NCBI GenBank assembly: GCA_051453625.1
Contig: JBOZIK010000001.1
Location: forward strand, 172,949,171 to 173,013,170
Reading direction: 5' to 3'
DNA length: 64,000 nucleotides
DNA from: Welwitschia mirabilis
Lineage: Eukaryota > Gnetophyta > Gnetopsida > Welwitschiales
The notes under the pieces: model-generated
The model's input: the letters and a program-made list of their open reading frames with translations, nothing else
The model's database searches: none
What the model was told of the DNA's origin: nothing
Translations under genes and position numbers: made by a program
Shown here: positions 35,682 to 47,389 of the stretch, piece by piece
Layout of the letters: every line of letters begins with the position of its first letter
Numbering within the stretch: position 1 is the stretch's first letter

Positions 35682-36806
35682 TACTAGTATAATGTGATTT
35701 AATGTGGATAAATCATATATTTTGTGTCATAATTATTTCTTAGTATTATTTTATAGAAATCTTTGAGCTTAGAAAACATTATGTTATAAAAAAATATTAA
35801 TGTGTCTTGTAAGGGATCACATCCCACATGGGTTAAAAAAGAGGGATAACTTCAAATCCTTTATAAAAAACTTGATTAATGAAATAAAATAAAAAAAGAC
35901 TAATGCCTCTTAAGTAGAAGAATGAAATGCGAAAGAATTTGTGCTTGATTGTTTTTTTTCTTGATTTTTATTTAATGCTTTATCTGGTCTTTATGTTTCA
36001 TTTTATGCCTAAAAAATTAAAATAAGTTGAAATTTGTCATTGTTCTAGTTGCGTTATGCTTGAATATCTTCATTCTCCATTTTTAAATCATGTTTTATTT
36101 AAATACTTTAAGATTCAAAGATTACAAGAAAGATTTTGAGAATGATCATGTAATTGAGTTAAAATAGAAGTATATTTCATTAAATAATGAATATTTCAAG
36201 TTGCATTTAAAAGATCTAATCAAAGATTAATTATCTTTAAATCTTTGTGTAAAGATTTAATTATTTAAATGTGTTATTATGTCATTTCCTTAAAGAAGGA
36301 AAAGATATTTCATATCAGAATAAAGATCTTAAAAGAATTATGTTTTGGATTTATTAAATTTAACTTTGAAGTGTTTTATTTAATTTATATATGATGAGCA
36401 ATGAGTTAGCCTTTAAATCTTACCATTAGAACTTCATTTCAATATTTTTTGGATCCTGTTTTCAATATGAATTACAAGATAGATGTATTTTAATAGATAG
36501 ATGTATATGGTACATAAAATAAACATTTTTTAACCCTTAAAGATATATTCATAGGATTTTATTTTTAAATTTCTAAATGATAGATGTCTACTACTTTCAA
36601 GGATGTCTTCATAAAACTAAAATTTGATTACAGAGATAAAACTTCAAGATAGATATCAAAGACATATTTTGTTAACTCTCTAAAGTCAAGAAAGATGTCT
36701 AATAGGTCAAAGGAATTTGTGTTACTCTAAGACATCTTTTAACATCAAAGATGTCTTCAACTTAAATAAGCCAAAATCAGCTAGGCTCACTAGAATTCTT
36801 CTGATA
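35682..36806 (+). repeat. Copia-2 3' LTR
   Basis: 1125 bp from TACTAGTATAATGTG (start TG now TA) to TTCTGATA (end CA now TA). Confidence 0.85.
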
Positions 36807-36811
36807 AGTAA

Positions 36812-38240
36812 GAGGATATTGGCTAAAGCCATAGAATCTGACTAAAATAAAAAGTTTTTTGGAATTAGGAGGATTCTACAACTAATTTATTAAAAATTAC
36901 TCTAAGGTTACACCATTAATGATTGATGTTATAAAGGAGAAATTCCCTTCAACTTTGATACCAAATTTATGAAAGCATTCCTTTATTTCAAACTCATCCT
37001 TATTATAACCCCCATACCAAAAATTCCAAAAATGAAAAATAAATTAACTATGATTACTAATTGATGTGAAAATAAATAGAAGCACTTTTAATACAAGATG
37101 ATCAAGTAATTAACTATGAGTTTAATAAATTAAACAAATAAAAACATAATTAGCTAGTAAATGATTTAGAATTATTAACTATTCATGCCTTGAAAATTTA
37201 GAGACATGATCTTTTAAGAGCTAAATTTTACTTAAAAATTAATAAAAAAGGTTTAAAATATTTGTAAAATTATCCTCTTCTAGATAAGTATGTGACACAT
37301 TAAATGAAATTATTAGATGAATATAACTTTGATATCAAATATGCCTTAGTAAAGATAATATAGTTATAGATTCCCTTAGTTACATATATGATATATTCAT
37401 TTACATCATGAATTCTAAAGTGGCAAATAAAAAAAAGTTGTACGGAGAAAACTAGTAAAAGAAAAATATTTTTCTTTTTAATCAAAATATTAGATGGGAT
37501 ACTAATGAGAAAAAATAAAGTATACTTATTCACAGGTTCTTGGTAAAACAACTCCTTAAATAAGCCCATAATATTTATATGATAGTTATCTTGTATTTAC
37601 AAAAATCTATATCATCATTAGAAAATAGTATTACTAGAAGGAAATGAAGTATAAAATAAATGAGTTTGTGAAAGTGTATTCAATATATGAGTAAATCAAA
37701 TGAGAAAAAAAAATCTTATTGAATTCCTAAATTCTTTGGGGATAACAATGTGAAAATAAGAAGATATAACTATGGATCTAATGATGTGATTGATAAATAA
37801 AATCATGATGTAGTTTTTGTATACGTTAATATATTAATAAAAATGTCTTATTTCATTCCAATAAAGATCATTATCATGATGGAAGAAGTTGCTAATCATT
37901 TTTTAAAAATATTTTCTAAAGTGTTTGACACATGAATATTAGATACACAACTTCATTTCAAGGTTTTGATAAGAATTCTATAAGTATCTTAATAATCAAA
38001 TATTATTTCATGTAACTTTCTATTTAAAGACTAATGATAAAACCAAGAAATTTAATTGTAACCTTGAAGAAATTTTATAGAGTTATGTAGTATGTAAGCT
38101 AGAAAGGTGGGAAGAATATCTACACTTAGATAAGTTCACATAGAATCAAACATCTATATTATTCTCCTCATCTGAGACTGTCTATGAAATATACTATTCT
38201 ACTCTAATTACTTAGTTTAACCACTTCCTAACAAAAAAAA
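36812..38240 (+). pseudogene. gypsy-3 pol relic: RT end, RNase H, integrase
   Basis: Continuation of the pol split at 33065. ELGGFYN-stop-FIKNYSKVTPLM (from about 36856) is the LGL.G.YR.FI..YSK...PL block after RT. RNase H: LLTIHALKI, then RHDLLRAKFYLKINKKGLKY (37170-37260) matches ALK.WRHYL.G..F...TD...L.Y; YNFDIKYA follows. Integrase: a weak HHCC part near 37550, then NHDVVFVYVNILIKMSYFIP (37807-37866) and LHFHVTFYLKTNDK..-like remnants to ERWEEYLHLDKF (about 38100-38140), matching W...L...EFAYN. The acidic residues of the core are mostly gone. The wording resembles chromoviruses, but no chromodomain was found. Confidence 0.75.
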
Positions 38241-41200
38241 GATAATATAAAGAGATATAGAATAGGGATAAAATTATCAAGAAAGTTTAAAAATAATTGC
38301 AACTTACTCAAAATAGGTATAAAATTATTATGATCTTAAGTAATCATGTTTTATTTTTTGAGTTGAAAAGTAAGTATTACTATAATTCAAATCTAAGAGA
38401 GAACATTTAAAGTTTGGAATATATAAAAAATATTCTTGTTTATTCTATGAATTATTTTTTATTAAAAAATAGGTAATTTGACTTATAAACTTAATTTTTC
38501 TAAAATTAAAATGGAATTAATTTAGTTTTTCATGGCATTCTACTGAAACTATATTATGCAAGGATGTATGACGAATATAATATATATGGAAAAAATCTTA
38601 TAGCAAGATCTAATATTATATTTTTTTATTAAACCTTTTAGAATTAAAGACCCAACAGATAAAAACTGAAAAATAAAATAATAATGGAAGCTTAATTAGA
38701 ATGATATTATTATAATTAACATAATAAAAAAATGAGGATTATATGTATGAGAGTTATCTTAACCTATTTAAGAATGATGAAGAATAGAAAAATTTCTTTT
38801 TTTTGGGCTAGCATATTTAACTTTCTCCATGAAAAAATAATAGTTGAAGATTAATATCATTAAAAGACATTAAAAAATAGAAAAATTACCTATAGAACAA
38901 TAGAAATTTGATAATAAATCATAAGCATAAAGGGAGGACTCTATTACATGCTACAAATCCAAATCTTAATAAGGTAGTTACTGGTCCCTTTAATTTAAAA
39001 ATTATTATGTAATATTGATGTAATAATTAATCTATAAGAATAGCATGTTATGAGTAATGGATATGTTCTTCATATTATTAATAATAAGAGTTATTAGTTT
39101 AAATAGAAGTTTCAATTATTGATTAAGGGATGTAATTCTTGTGAAAGGGGTGAAAAGTATCCTACAAACTTTGACCAATGTCAAAAGGGATTATGTGATT
39201 GAGACGAAGAAAATATATGATATTTCTAAAGTGAGATTGTATCTTTGACAAGTCAGCCCAACCTCTCAATGGTTTCATGTACTATACCTTAAAGGTAGCA
39301 CTAGCTAACTAGCCCATCTAACTAAATACCTTGATTTAGTAAACATTACAATTTAAGAGAACATTTACAAATGAAAATAATTCACTAGATTTTCCTTTTT
39401 AATTTTTTTTAGAGGTTAAACAATAAGTGAGGTGTGTTAAAAGTAAATTCATAGTGCAAAGAAATTAAAAAATAAGCAACTAAGCAAACATAAGGTGAAA
39501 AAAATTACAAGATAAGATTATGAAATGAGCCCCATGGGATTACCTTTCTGGAATAATCTATACTAGGAAAAAAAATATCTTCTAAAAGGATAGAAGTGGA
39601 GACATAAATCCAAAAATAAGAAGCCAGAAAAGAAACCACAAAAAGTGATATGTGATAAACAATACAATATCCCTCTTAGAGATTTCAATAAATATTGTAG
39701 GGATTTAGTAACCCATGCATAGAAGCAATATAAATGATAATCCTTACAAGTTTTATATCATAAATTGTTTCTAGGGTTTGAAGTTATCTTTTATGCAAAA
39801 CTATTATGTGTAATGTTCTTATACTAGACTAACATTTCACAATTTCATGACCACTATGTAGAGTTTGTAAGACACCTAATGTTATAACCATATGGGGAGG
39901 ATTAGAATTTAGAAGAACTTGTTAAGACTAAGAACAAGCCTTAGAGAAAAGTTATTGAGATCTAGATGTGGTTATAAGTCTCAAGGTCATGAAATATCAT
40001 GGTTAATATTGATTTTCTAGAGATCAAGAATGGTAAAAGCATCATGGAAGAAGAGTCCTGAGTCACAAGAGAAAAGAAGTTAAAGATTAGATTCAAACAA
40101 GATTCCAAAAAACAAGCATGATAGAGATCCATATGATTATGAAGAATAGACAAAGAAAGAGCTACTAGGCTTCTCAACCTAGGGGAGGGAGATGATGCAG
40201 AGTAAAGTAAGAAGATGACAATAGGATAAAGATGAAAATCGTAGGAGAAAATCCTAGGAACATAAGTGGGATACCATCTTGGAATGAAGGTAAAGGGAAG
40301 GTAGCTAAGATCAACCACTAAAAAGATAAAGGATTATGGATCAAATAAAATGTGAAGGAATTAGGGGATAACTCTATTAGGGTTTTCATATAAGTACTTC
40401 TAGATTAGAAAATCCTTAGAATTACATGAGGATCATATATTAGCCTTTATGGGCTCCTCCCTCTGAAGTTGAGTTGCAAGATGTTTTAATTAATGTTGAA
40501 CCATCACAACATCTATTTTCTTACATTTTTATTTCTTTCACTATCTTTTGGTAACATGTTATATCACTTCCTTAATATGGTAATATTCATTATTCTAGAC
40601 TATTATATTGGGGATTTTTATGAGGCTTTCCTAAATGTAAGGTGACCTTTCTTTCAATCTCTATGATTGATTTAATAGGAGGGAACTATTTCTGTTTTTA
40701 AGTAGCACATTCATTGAAGGATTTACTTCTTGTTTCTTATGACTCATAAGTAGGCTTGTGAGGCTCATGTGGAATCTTATGTGTAATTCACGATGTATAG
40801 TAAAGTCTAGCACCTTCCTAAGCTAAGTAGATACTAGAGATAACATGTTAATTGCATCCCTATCTTCTCTTGATTTAAAAGCACATAGAAGATTGAAGTG
40901 GAATACATAAATATGGAATACCTTAGCATATGAAATAAAATAATGCATTAATTGATGATGAAGTGATAATCATAGATCCTCAGGCCTAGTTCATTTAATA
41001 CATCACTTCAATTTAGAAAGTTTTAAATCTTTATTATAGAATTTATTTATCTAGTCTTCATCATGTCTACCTTACTAGATTATTCTATTTTTCTCTCTCT
41101 TTATACTAGTTACTTTTGTCACTACTTTTTTTTGTAAGCATAAATTTATAACCTTTAACTATGAATGTATTACTATCTTATGTAGAAATTATCTAGTTCA

Positions 41201-42515
41201 TTCATTCTTAGAGCAACCATGAAGTTTGACATAGTACTCAAACTAATTCTTTTCTTCCAGTTTCTAATGTGGCATTAAAATCTATAGCTTTGCATTTGAG
41301 TAGGGTTCATTCTAAAAAGTTTTATGGACTATGGAGGAACTCATCATAAAGCTTTAAAACTATATGAAGTGATCATTGGTGAGAGTAGCTTAAATGAAAA
41401 TTGAAAAGGAATAGGAAACAATCTTCCCATTAAATATACATCTATCCTATTCTAGTCAGATCCTATAAAATATTTCTAACTAGAGAACCACATCATTTAA
41501 CTAGGATGAAGAGACTACATCGCTTGTGATTTTATTTTACACTTAATAATGATCTAGTCCTCTATACTTACTTATATAGTGAGTGATCTCCAATGTTAAA
41601 GTGAAATATAGAAATAAGTATTACATCAATTCAAAATAATGATTGTAAAGAGTATAATAGGGTACCAAATTAAATGTCTTTTTATAAGTACATCTTGATA
41701 GAATCAAAAAAATTTAAATTTAGAAAAAACTAAAGATCTCATAAGTCCTTCTAAACCAAGTTCTTATCATATGATTTCGTTACAAACTAGGAAATCTAGT
41801 TTGATCTTTAAGTATTTGCAAAAATAAGTTAGTCTTAGCTACTTCCTTTTAGGGGTTAATGTCTAGATAATATTTTCATAAGAAATTCTACTTTCTTTTT
41901 CTTATTCCCCTAGGATATTCTTGATGAAAGTATCTAATAATTTATCCTTAAAATTTTTGGGAGCTTTTACTTTATTGATTTAGTAGACCTCTTATGGATC
42001 AAGAGGCTTCCTACTAAGATTTCTCTCTATCTAGGATTTTAGATCTCAAATGATTATAGGTAAGTATATTATTTTTAGATTATCTTCCATATGATTAATT
42101 ATATTGATGAGGCCTTCTAAATTCTTTCATGTTTCTAGTAGATGCATTTCATCCATGGCTTAACTACCTCTCACTAGACCTCCAATGTAAGTATAACAAC
42201 TAAACTAAGGGCTTAAGATTAGAAACCACATAGGACACATTTAGTTGCATGCTTGGATTTTGTAACCTTTTCTTAAGTGATGAAGTGGATATAGGATCTA
42301 TTATTCATCCTGATCTAGTAAAAATTATGAACTATATAATCAATGTTATATAAAATTAAGATCAAGGAAATTAGAATGATCATGATGTAAATTGAAATAC
42401 TAATTAGAACTAAACATGATCTTCTTAGTAAAAGAAAGGAAATAATCTCTTTAGATGAATGACTTACTCTCCATTTTGCACATAATGGAGTAATGTTGGC
42501 TTAAATAAGAAGTAA
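38241..42515. other. unrecognised DNA, 4.3 kb
   Basis: Stops in all frames. A 118-codon ORF on the minus strand at 39962-40318 is the longest gap-free ORF of the window; it encodes a Ser/Leu/Pro-rich, hydrophobic peptide with no motif I know and lies opposite a purine-rich stretch, so it is probably a by-product of strand composition. The first kilobase could be the 3' end and LTR of gypsy-3, but no partner LTR was found. The last few hundred bases before 42600 may belong to the element carrying LTR-X. Confidence 0.4.
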
Positions 42516-43292
42516 GGAAACTACCTCTTTTAGATCTATAGATATTATACATGATTGTTTCTATTTTCTCCAAAACATTAAGAAGGAAGATATGGGTCTT
42601 GTATTAAGAATTAGAAAAACTTTCTTGTTAATTTAAATAAATAATTAAATATTAGAAATTTAATAATAAAAATAATTGTAGTTCCAAACTTTTTTAAAAA
42701 ATAATATATGTAATAGTTAAACTAGATATTACATGATTTTTTATTAAAAGATTAACTTATAGTTATTTCTTTTAGTTAATTGATTGAGTTAACTATGAAA
42801 TTTATATTGCTTATGCATGAGTTTTATTTGTTACAAGTGAAAAGTTGAATACTTGGTTTATCTTGGAGTTATTATTTTGTTAGCTAGATTAAAACTTTAG
42901 TTTGTTATTTATTGCAAAATAATAACTTCAAGATGAACCAAGTATTCAACTTTTCACTTCTAATAAATAAAACTCATGCATAAGTGATAATAAATTTCAT
43001 AGTTAACTCAATCAATTAACTAAAAGAAATAATTATAAGTTAATCTTTCAATAAATAATCATGTAATACCTAGTTTAACTATTACATATATTATTATTTT
43101 TTAAATAATTTGGAATTAGATTTTTTTATTATTAAATTTATAATATTTATTATCTAAATTAACGAGGAAGGTTTTCTAATTTAGGAAAAAAATCTAGATG
43201 TGACATAAGGTCCATATCTTTCTTCTTAATGTTTTAAAGAAAACAGAAACCCTTATGTATAATATTTTGTTAATTTAAACTAGGTAGCTTCC
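42516..43292. repeat. long inverted repeat (hairpin), arms about 365-380 bp
   Basis: The left arm 42516-42879 is matched in reverse complement by 42915-43292, with a 35-bp loop. Near the loop CAAAATAATAACTTCAAGAT faces CTTGGAGTTATTATTTTG, and similarity continues to GGTAGCTTCC opposite GGAAACTACC at the outer ends. The left arm plus loop is LTR-X sequence in normal order. The right arm is an inverted copy and also contains the reversed LTR start (GTGACA at 43201-43206). The other LTR-X copy at 61606 has no inverted arm. Confidence 0.9.
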
Positions 43293-44698
43293 CCACTAAT
43301 TATGTAGGATTTTCTAATTGATGCATTTAAACACCAGATTTCTTAACATATGTTAGGTTTTCGCAACTACAACTTGACATTAATTTTCTTAACTTTATCT
43401 ATTCATGCACTGGTATTTACATGTAATTTTAAGCATTAGTTCATCTTATTTATCTCATTCAGTTAAAAGTAATTTATCAAATATTATTAAATTATTATTC
43501 ACACCTAATGGCCAGACTTGGAAAGAAAGGGTTAAGGGAACCTAAACTAGGTGTTGAAATCTAAACCGTAGTATTAGTCTTAATGTTAGTATCCTATTAT
43601 AAATACTTGAAACCCCTAGCTATTAGATTTATATCTTATGACTTGATTGTGTGGAGCTTAATTACCTTTAAAAGCATGTTAGACTTCATTAAGGATAGGT
43701 ATGGATCATAACCCTCTCTTACAATACTTGTATGCATTATTTTTGAATTTCTTCCTCGTGTAATCCCTAACTTTGGATAAGGGCAATATGCCTTATATTG
43801 CTATGTGTGTGTTGATATTTCCATATAATTTATAGACCTTTAGCAACATCTTATGGGTGTCTTCCAAGAGTTTATTAAGTCTGATTTTCTGAATATCTTA
43901 TGAAACTTAAGTGATCCTATTGTCATCTATCATGATTAAGTTTTGCGACTAAAGCTTTGTAAGCCTTGAGTAATTATAAAAATTAATTCTTGCCAAAGTA
44001 ACCAGTTGTTCAAACCTCAAAGAGTGGAGCTCTCTATCATAAGTACTAAGGTAACTAAATTGAATCTTCAAGATCAAAGGAAAACATATGTGTAGAAATA
44101 TGATAATCTTATCCCTCCTGGTTATGTGCAACTTGTTTACTTGTACATGATATAAGATGTTACTAAAGTAGATGAAGCTAATGGATAAGTGATTATGGTC
44201 ATATTATCTACCTTGTTCTTAGGAACCTTCCTTAATCTAGTCCTTGTCATGTGCTCCACTAGGAGCTATAATAGAATTCAGTTCTCACACTACCTATGCT
44301 TGTGTAGGAAATAATGCATGCAAGGATGCAAGGAAAAACCAGTGATTGTATTGATAACTAACTGTTAGTTATGTGTTTGCTTCTATAGTTATGTGAGTAT
44401 TATGTGTCATCCTTTATCATTGTTGTTGTGGCATGTTTATAGATGTATATAGTTTGGAAGCATATTTGAAACAATTTTAGCACATTTATAGATGTATTTA
44501 GTTTTGAAGCATATTTGAAATGATTGAGTAATTGATGTACTTGGGACTTATTTTCTATAAATAGAGGAGTGCTTATTTATTTGGTAACTTGGATTAGTTT
44601 CATGATATTTTAATTATTTAAAGTATATTTTTTCCTTCTCTATTATTACATGGGGAGATCAATTAATTGCATACCTTAATATCTATTTAAGATAAAAT
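42600..44698 (+). mobile_element. LTR-X, copy 1 (carries inverted duplication)
   Basis: It aligns with 61606-63326: 42600-42909 with 61606-61935, then, after the inverted arm, 43293-44698 with about 61940-63326. Shared landmarks include TTTATCTATTCATGCACT, GTGTGGAGCTTAATTA, GTGGAGCTCTCTA and TAGGAAATAATGC. A TATAAATAG box at 44556-44564 (63181 in copy 2) lies near the 3' end, as in LTRs with a long U3. It may be the 5' partner of copy 2 or a separate solo LTR. Confidence 0.75.
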
Positions 44699-45119
44699 TG
44701 TTGAAGCCTTTATTACTAGCTCTTTCTAGATGTAGTTGTAAATATATTATACTTAGCCTACATGCAACTAGGGTTACTTATGTTTATAGCAAATCATTTC
44801 ATTTACATAACTTGTTAGCTTAAATGATTAAAACTTGTTAATAAATGAGGAAATCAAAAGTTAGGATTTAATAAGTGGAAATTTTGCTTTAAGGCCTATC
44901 AACTATATAAGTTTAAATCATAGGTAAACTAGAGGTTTACTTTTGTGGAACTCAAGTGTATGTGCAATGTAACTTTGTTAAACACTCTCTTATAAAGAGA
45001 GAAAATTATTTAACATTAGGTGAACTTAAACTCATAACCTTCTGATAACCTATCTTTAAGCTGCCATGCCCTACCACTTGTGCAACTCACCAAGTATTTC
45101 TGGCTTATAAATTTGATCT
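44699..45119 (-). mobile_element. stretch with tRNA-SINE-like segment (minus strand)
   Basis: On the minus strand TTGCACAAGTGGTAGGGC (45068-45085) is a good A box. GGTTATGAGTTTAAGTTCAC (45020-45039) resembles a B box in position and form. No target duplication was found, so the element ends are uncertain. The rest of this interval shows nothing. Confidence 0.45.
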
Positions 45120-45863
45120 CCTATTTTGACTTGTAAGTTAACTCTCCTTTCATCTACTTTATCTCCTTTCTCCCTACCTATGATTTACTATCTCCTAGTA
45201 TCGTGCTTGACCACCTATGCCGATAATGTCCCTATGCCACACTTGTTCCTACCATGTAATTACTACCTTTCTCTTGTCTACATTTGTCTCCTTGTGTCAT
45301 TTCTTTTGTGCTTACCCATGTACTAACCTCTTCTACCCCTTCTTCTTATCACTACTGTAGCCCACATCTGCATAGCCCTGTGTGCTCCTGTGCATCCTTC
45401 TCTCCTTATTGCATCTCTCATTATGCTTGCTATTCTGACCACCTCCTATCTAGCACACCTCTACACTTGTGGTCTTGCACCATCTACAAGCTGATCTGCA
45501 CCACTTCTGGCACTTTCCATTAATACTATTAGCACTTCTCCTCTATGCATTATTGTCTTCTTCCTTTACTATGCTTCCCACTCCTGGTGCACAGGATCTT
45601 TCCCCTTGCTGACTGCACTACTCCACCACTGCTGTGCCCTTGTGCCTTACCCACATATCCTCTTGCGTCTCCCTCTGTCAACATCATCGATTGATCTATG
45701 CCCTCCACTAGTTCTTGTGTGTCAGCACTTCGTTGTTCTATGCATGTTTGTTAACTTCTTGCGGTCCTCTCTACCTTACTCTACCTACATCGCCCACCTC
45801 TTACACCATTTTCCATCTATTTCCATCTAAATGAGTGTCTGCTTTCTTTCTCATGCACTTGAC
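45120..45863. other. pyrimidine-rich stretch of higher G+C
   Basis: About 740 bp dominated by C and T on the plus strand (CTCC, TTCTCC and CCACCT words), unlike anything around it. Several 60-79-codon ORFs occur on the plus strand only because stop codons need purines; none shows a motif. It seems to continue at 58844-58950 after the gypsy-2 insertion. It could be a former exon, an unusual spacer of another element, or host DNA. Confidence 0.5.
45859..45863. repeat. target-site duplication of gypsy-2, left
   Basis: TTGAC, partner of CTAAC at 58839-58843. Confidence 0.6.
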
Positions 45864-45999
45864 TGTGGGCACTACACATCCTAAGAAGGCTAGTAATAGA
45901 GGGTGGGGCCACCTAACTATGGGCAGTGCACATCCTAAGAAGGGGCAGTGACAAAGGATGGCACCAGAAAATAAGGCACCACTCACCATAAGTGCATCT

Positions 46000-46007
46000 T
46001 ATAAAAG
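46000..46007 (+). promoter_or_regulatory. TATA box of gypsy-2 LTR
   Basis: TATAAAAG, identical at 57681-57688 in the 3' LTR. It implies transcription from about 46030, so most of the LTR, including the AGTCAAA array, would be in the transcript. Confidence 0.65.
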
Positions 46008-46640
46008 GAAAACGGGGGGAAAGAAAAAAGGACGGAAAAGAAAAAAAGCAAGGAAGACAAAAGAATTCATAAGGTGCAATGAAAATAGATGCACCAGGGA
46101 AGACGCACAGCAGAATGGAAGAGCGCAGAAAGCTAGGTTTTTTTTAATATTTTTGTTTTTATTTTTTTAATTTTTATTTTTTATTTTAAAAATAAAAGAA
46201 AGCTTTTCTTTAAAAAAAAGAAAGGGGCTATTTAGTTTTATTTCTTTTAGTTTATTTTAAAAAAGCACCTTTTTTAAAAAAAGAGTGAAGAGTTACTTCA
46301 ATAGTTTTTTTTTTTTAATAGTTATACCTTTGAAAAATAATTTAAAAAAACTTAGGGAAATATCTTTTTTTCTTATATTTATAGAAAAATTCCTTTCTTT
46401 TCCCTTTTAATGTTCAAAAAAAATCCTTGTATTTAATTTTTAAAATCATATTTAAAACTTAAACTTTTTCTAGTTTAGGCATTAATTTAAATTTCCCTTA
46501 AAAAAAGGAACAAAAAGGACAAAAATCACAAAAAGATCCTTATATTCTGAAAAAAGAAGATTATTTTGTTTTATGTATTTACATTTTTATTAACTTTTTT
46601 GGCTTAAATCACATAAAGATATTACCATATCAGACCAAAA

Positions 46641-46860
46641 TAGTCAACATTAGTCAAAATTCAAACCATAACGGTCAAAGTTAATCAACCATACTCAGTC
46701 AAAGCAAGTCAAAATCAGTCAAACCTAGTCAAATGGTTAAAAAGATAGTCAAAGTCAGTCAAAATGAGTTAAATGACGTCAGTTAAAGCAAGTCAAAGTT
46801 AGTCAAACATGGTCAAATATAGGCAAATTCAGTCAGTTCTAGTTAAACCAAGTCAAGTCA
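46641..46860 (+). repeat. 10-bp AGTCAAA tandem array in gypsy-2 LTR
   Basis: AGTCAAA or one-off variants start at 46697, 46707, 46717, 46727, 46747, 46757 and 46767, then at 46781, 46791, 46801, 46811, 46821, 46831, 46841 and 46851: an almost strict 10-bp period with three free bases per unit. Looser copies begin at about 46641. The reverse complement TTTGACT contains TTGACT, which fits the W-box (TTGACC/T) bound by WRKY factors. The 3' LTR has the matching array at 58505-58735. Confidence 0.85.
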
Positions 46861-46972
46861 TTAGGTTTAGTTTAAACCTATTTAAATCACAGTTAAACTA
46901 TCAAAGTCACCTATCATCAAGCAATATTAAAACTAATCCATTATTTATGGGAGATAAAACATCTTTTAAATA

Positions 46973-47389
46973 GTTTGATACTAGAAGAGGGGCCCTCTAA
47001 TGGGTTTTACAACAATTTGTCAAGTCTTTTACATTCACATTTTCATTGCCTTATCATAAACATAGAACAATAAAAATGTGAGTATTAATAAGAGGCAAAA
47101 TGACCTACATTTCTAAGGAGATGTACAAACTTCTCATTCAACAAGACCCCTCTAGGCTCATCACGATGAGCTTCATGCCATCATGAACTATAAAGCATAT
47201 TGGAATCCATATCTTATCCATCCTAGTAAATGAATACATGTCATGGCATCCAATAGGTTAGGATTAAATAGTCAAGAAGGAAGTCAAGCTTGTCAAAATA
47301 AACTCCTTCAAGAAAACAAGCAACAATAAAGAGTTCATTAATGAATGGGTCCATGAAGAAAACCCTAAACTCTAACAACAACCATAAGG
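46973..47389 (+). other. gypsy-2 leader
   Basis: It begins GTTTGATACTAGAAGAGGGG directly after the LTR, where a primer-binding site is expected, but I cannot assign the tRNA. The rest is leader or the unrecognised N-terminal part of gag. Confidence 0.5.

Larger units (their letters stand above)
33066..36806 (+). mobile_element. Copia-2: internally deleted LTR retrotransposon
   Basis: A 3.7-kb element inside the gypsy-3 RT. LTRs 33066-34155 and 35682-36806 align along their length. A Met-type primer-binding site follows the 5' LTR by three bases. The internal region (1.5 kb) holds a gag relic and, directly after it, the end of Copia RNase H; protease, integrase and most of RT are missing, so this is an internal deletion derivative. 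The 5-bp duplication AGCAG/AGTAA, and the fact that gypsy-3 pol reads on both sides, fix the ends. Confidence 0.85.
45864..46972 (+). repeat. gypsy-2 5' LTR
   Basis: It starts TGTGGGCACTACACATCC and ends TTTTAAATA (terminal CA now TA). Its first 50 bp are tandemly duplicated (45864-45913 and 45916-45965), which the 3' LTR is not. TATA box TATAAAAG at 46000-46007. The region 46140-46450 is rich in A and T runs. The 3' third holds a 10-bp AGTCAAA array. Confidence 0.9.

Noticed and set aside
39962-40318. 118-codon minus-strand ORF
   Set aside because: Longest gap-free ORF, but no motif, Ser/Leu/Pro-rich, and opposite a purine-rich strand that lowers stop frequency. Kept only as a note in the surrounding region.
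45126-45830. Three plus-strand ORFs of 66-79 codons in the pyrimidine-rich stretch
   Set aside because: A C/T-rich strand rarely forms TAA, TAG or TGA. The peptides are low-complexity Ser/Leu/Cys/His-rich without motifs.
46973-46994. Assignment of the gypsy-2 primer-binding site to a specific tRNA
   Set aside because: The sequence after the LTR does not match a tRNA 3' end I can name without forcing gaps.
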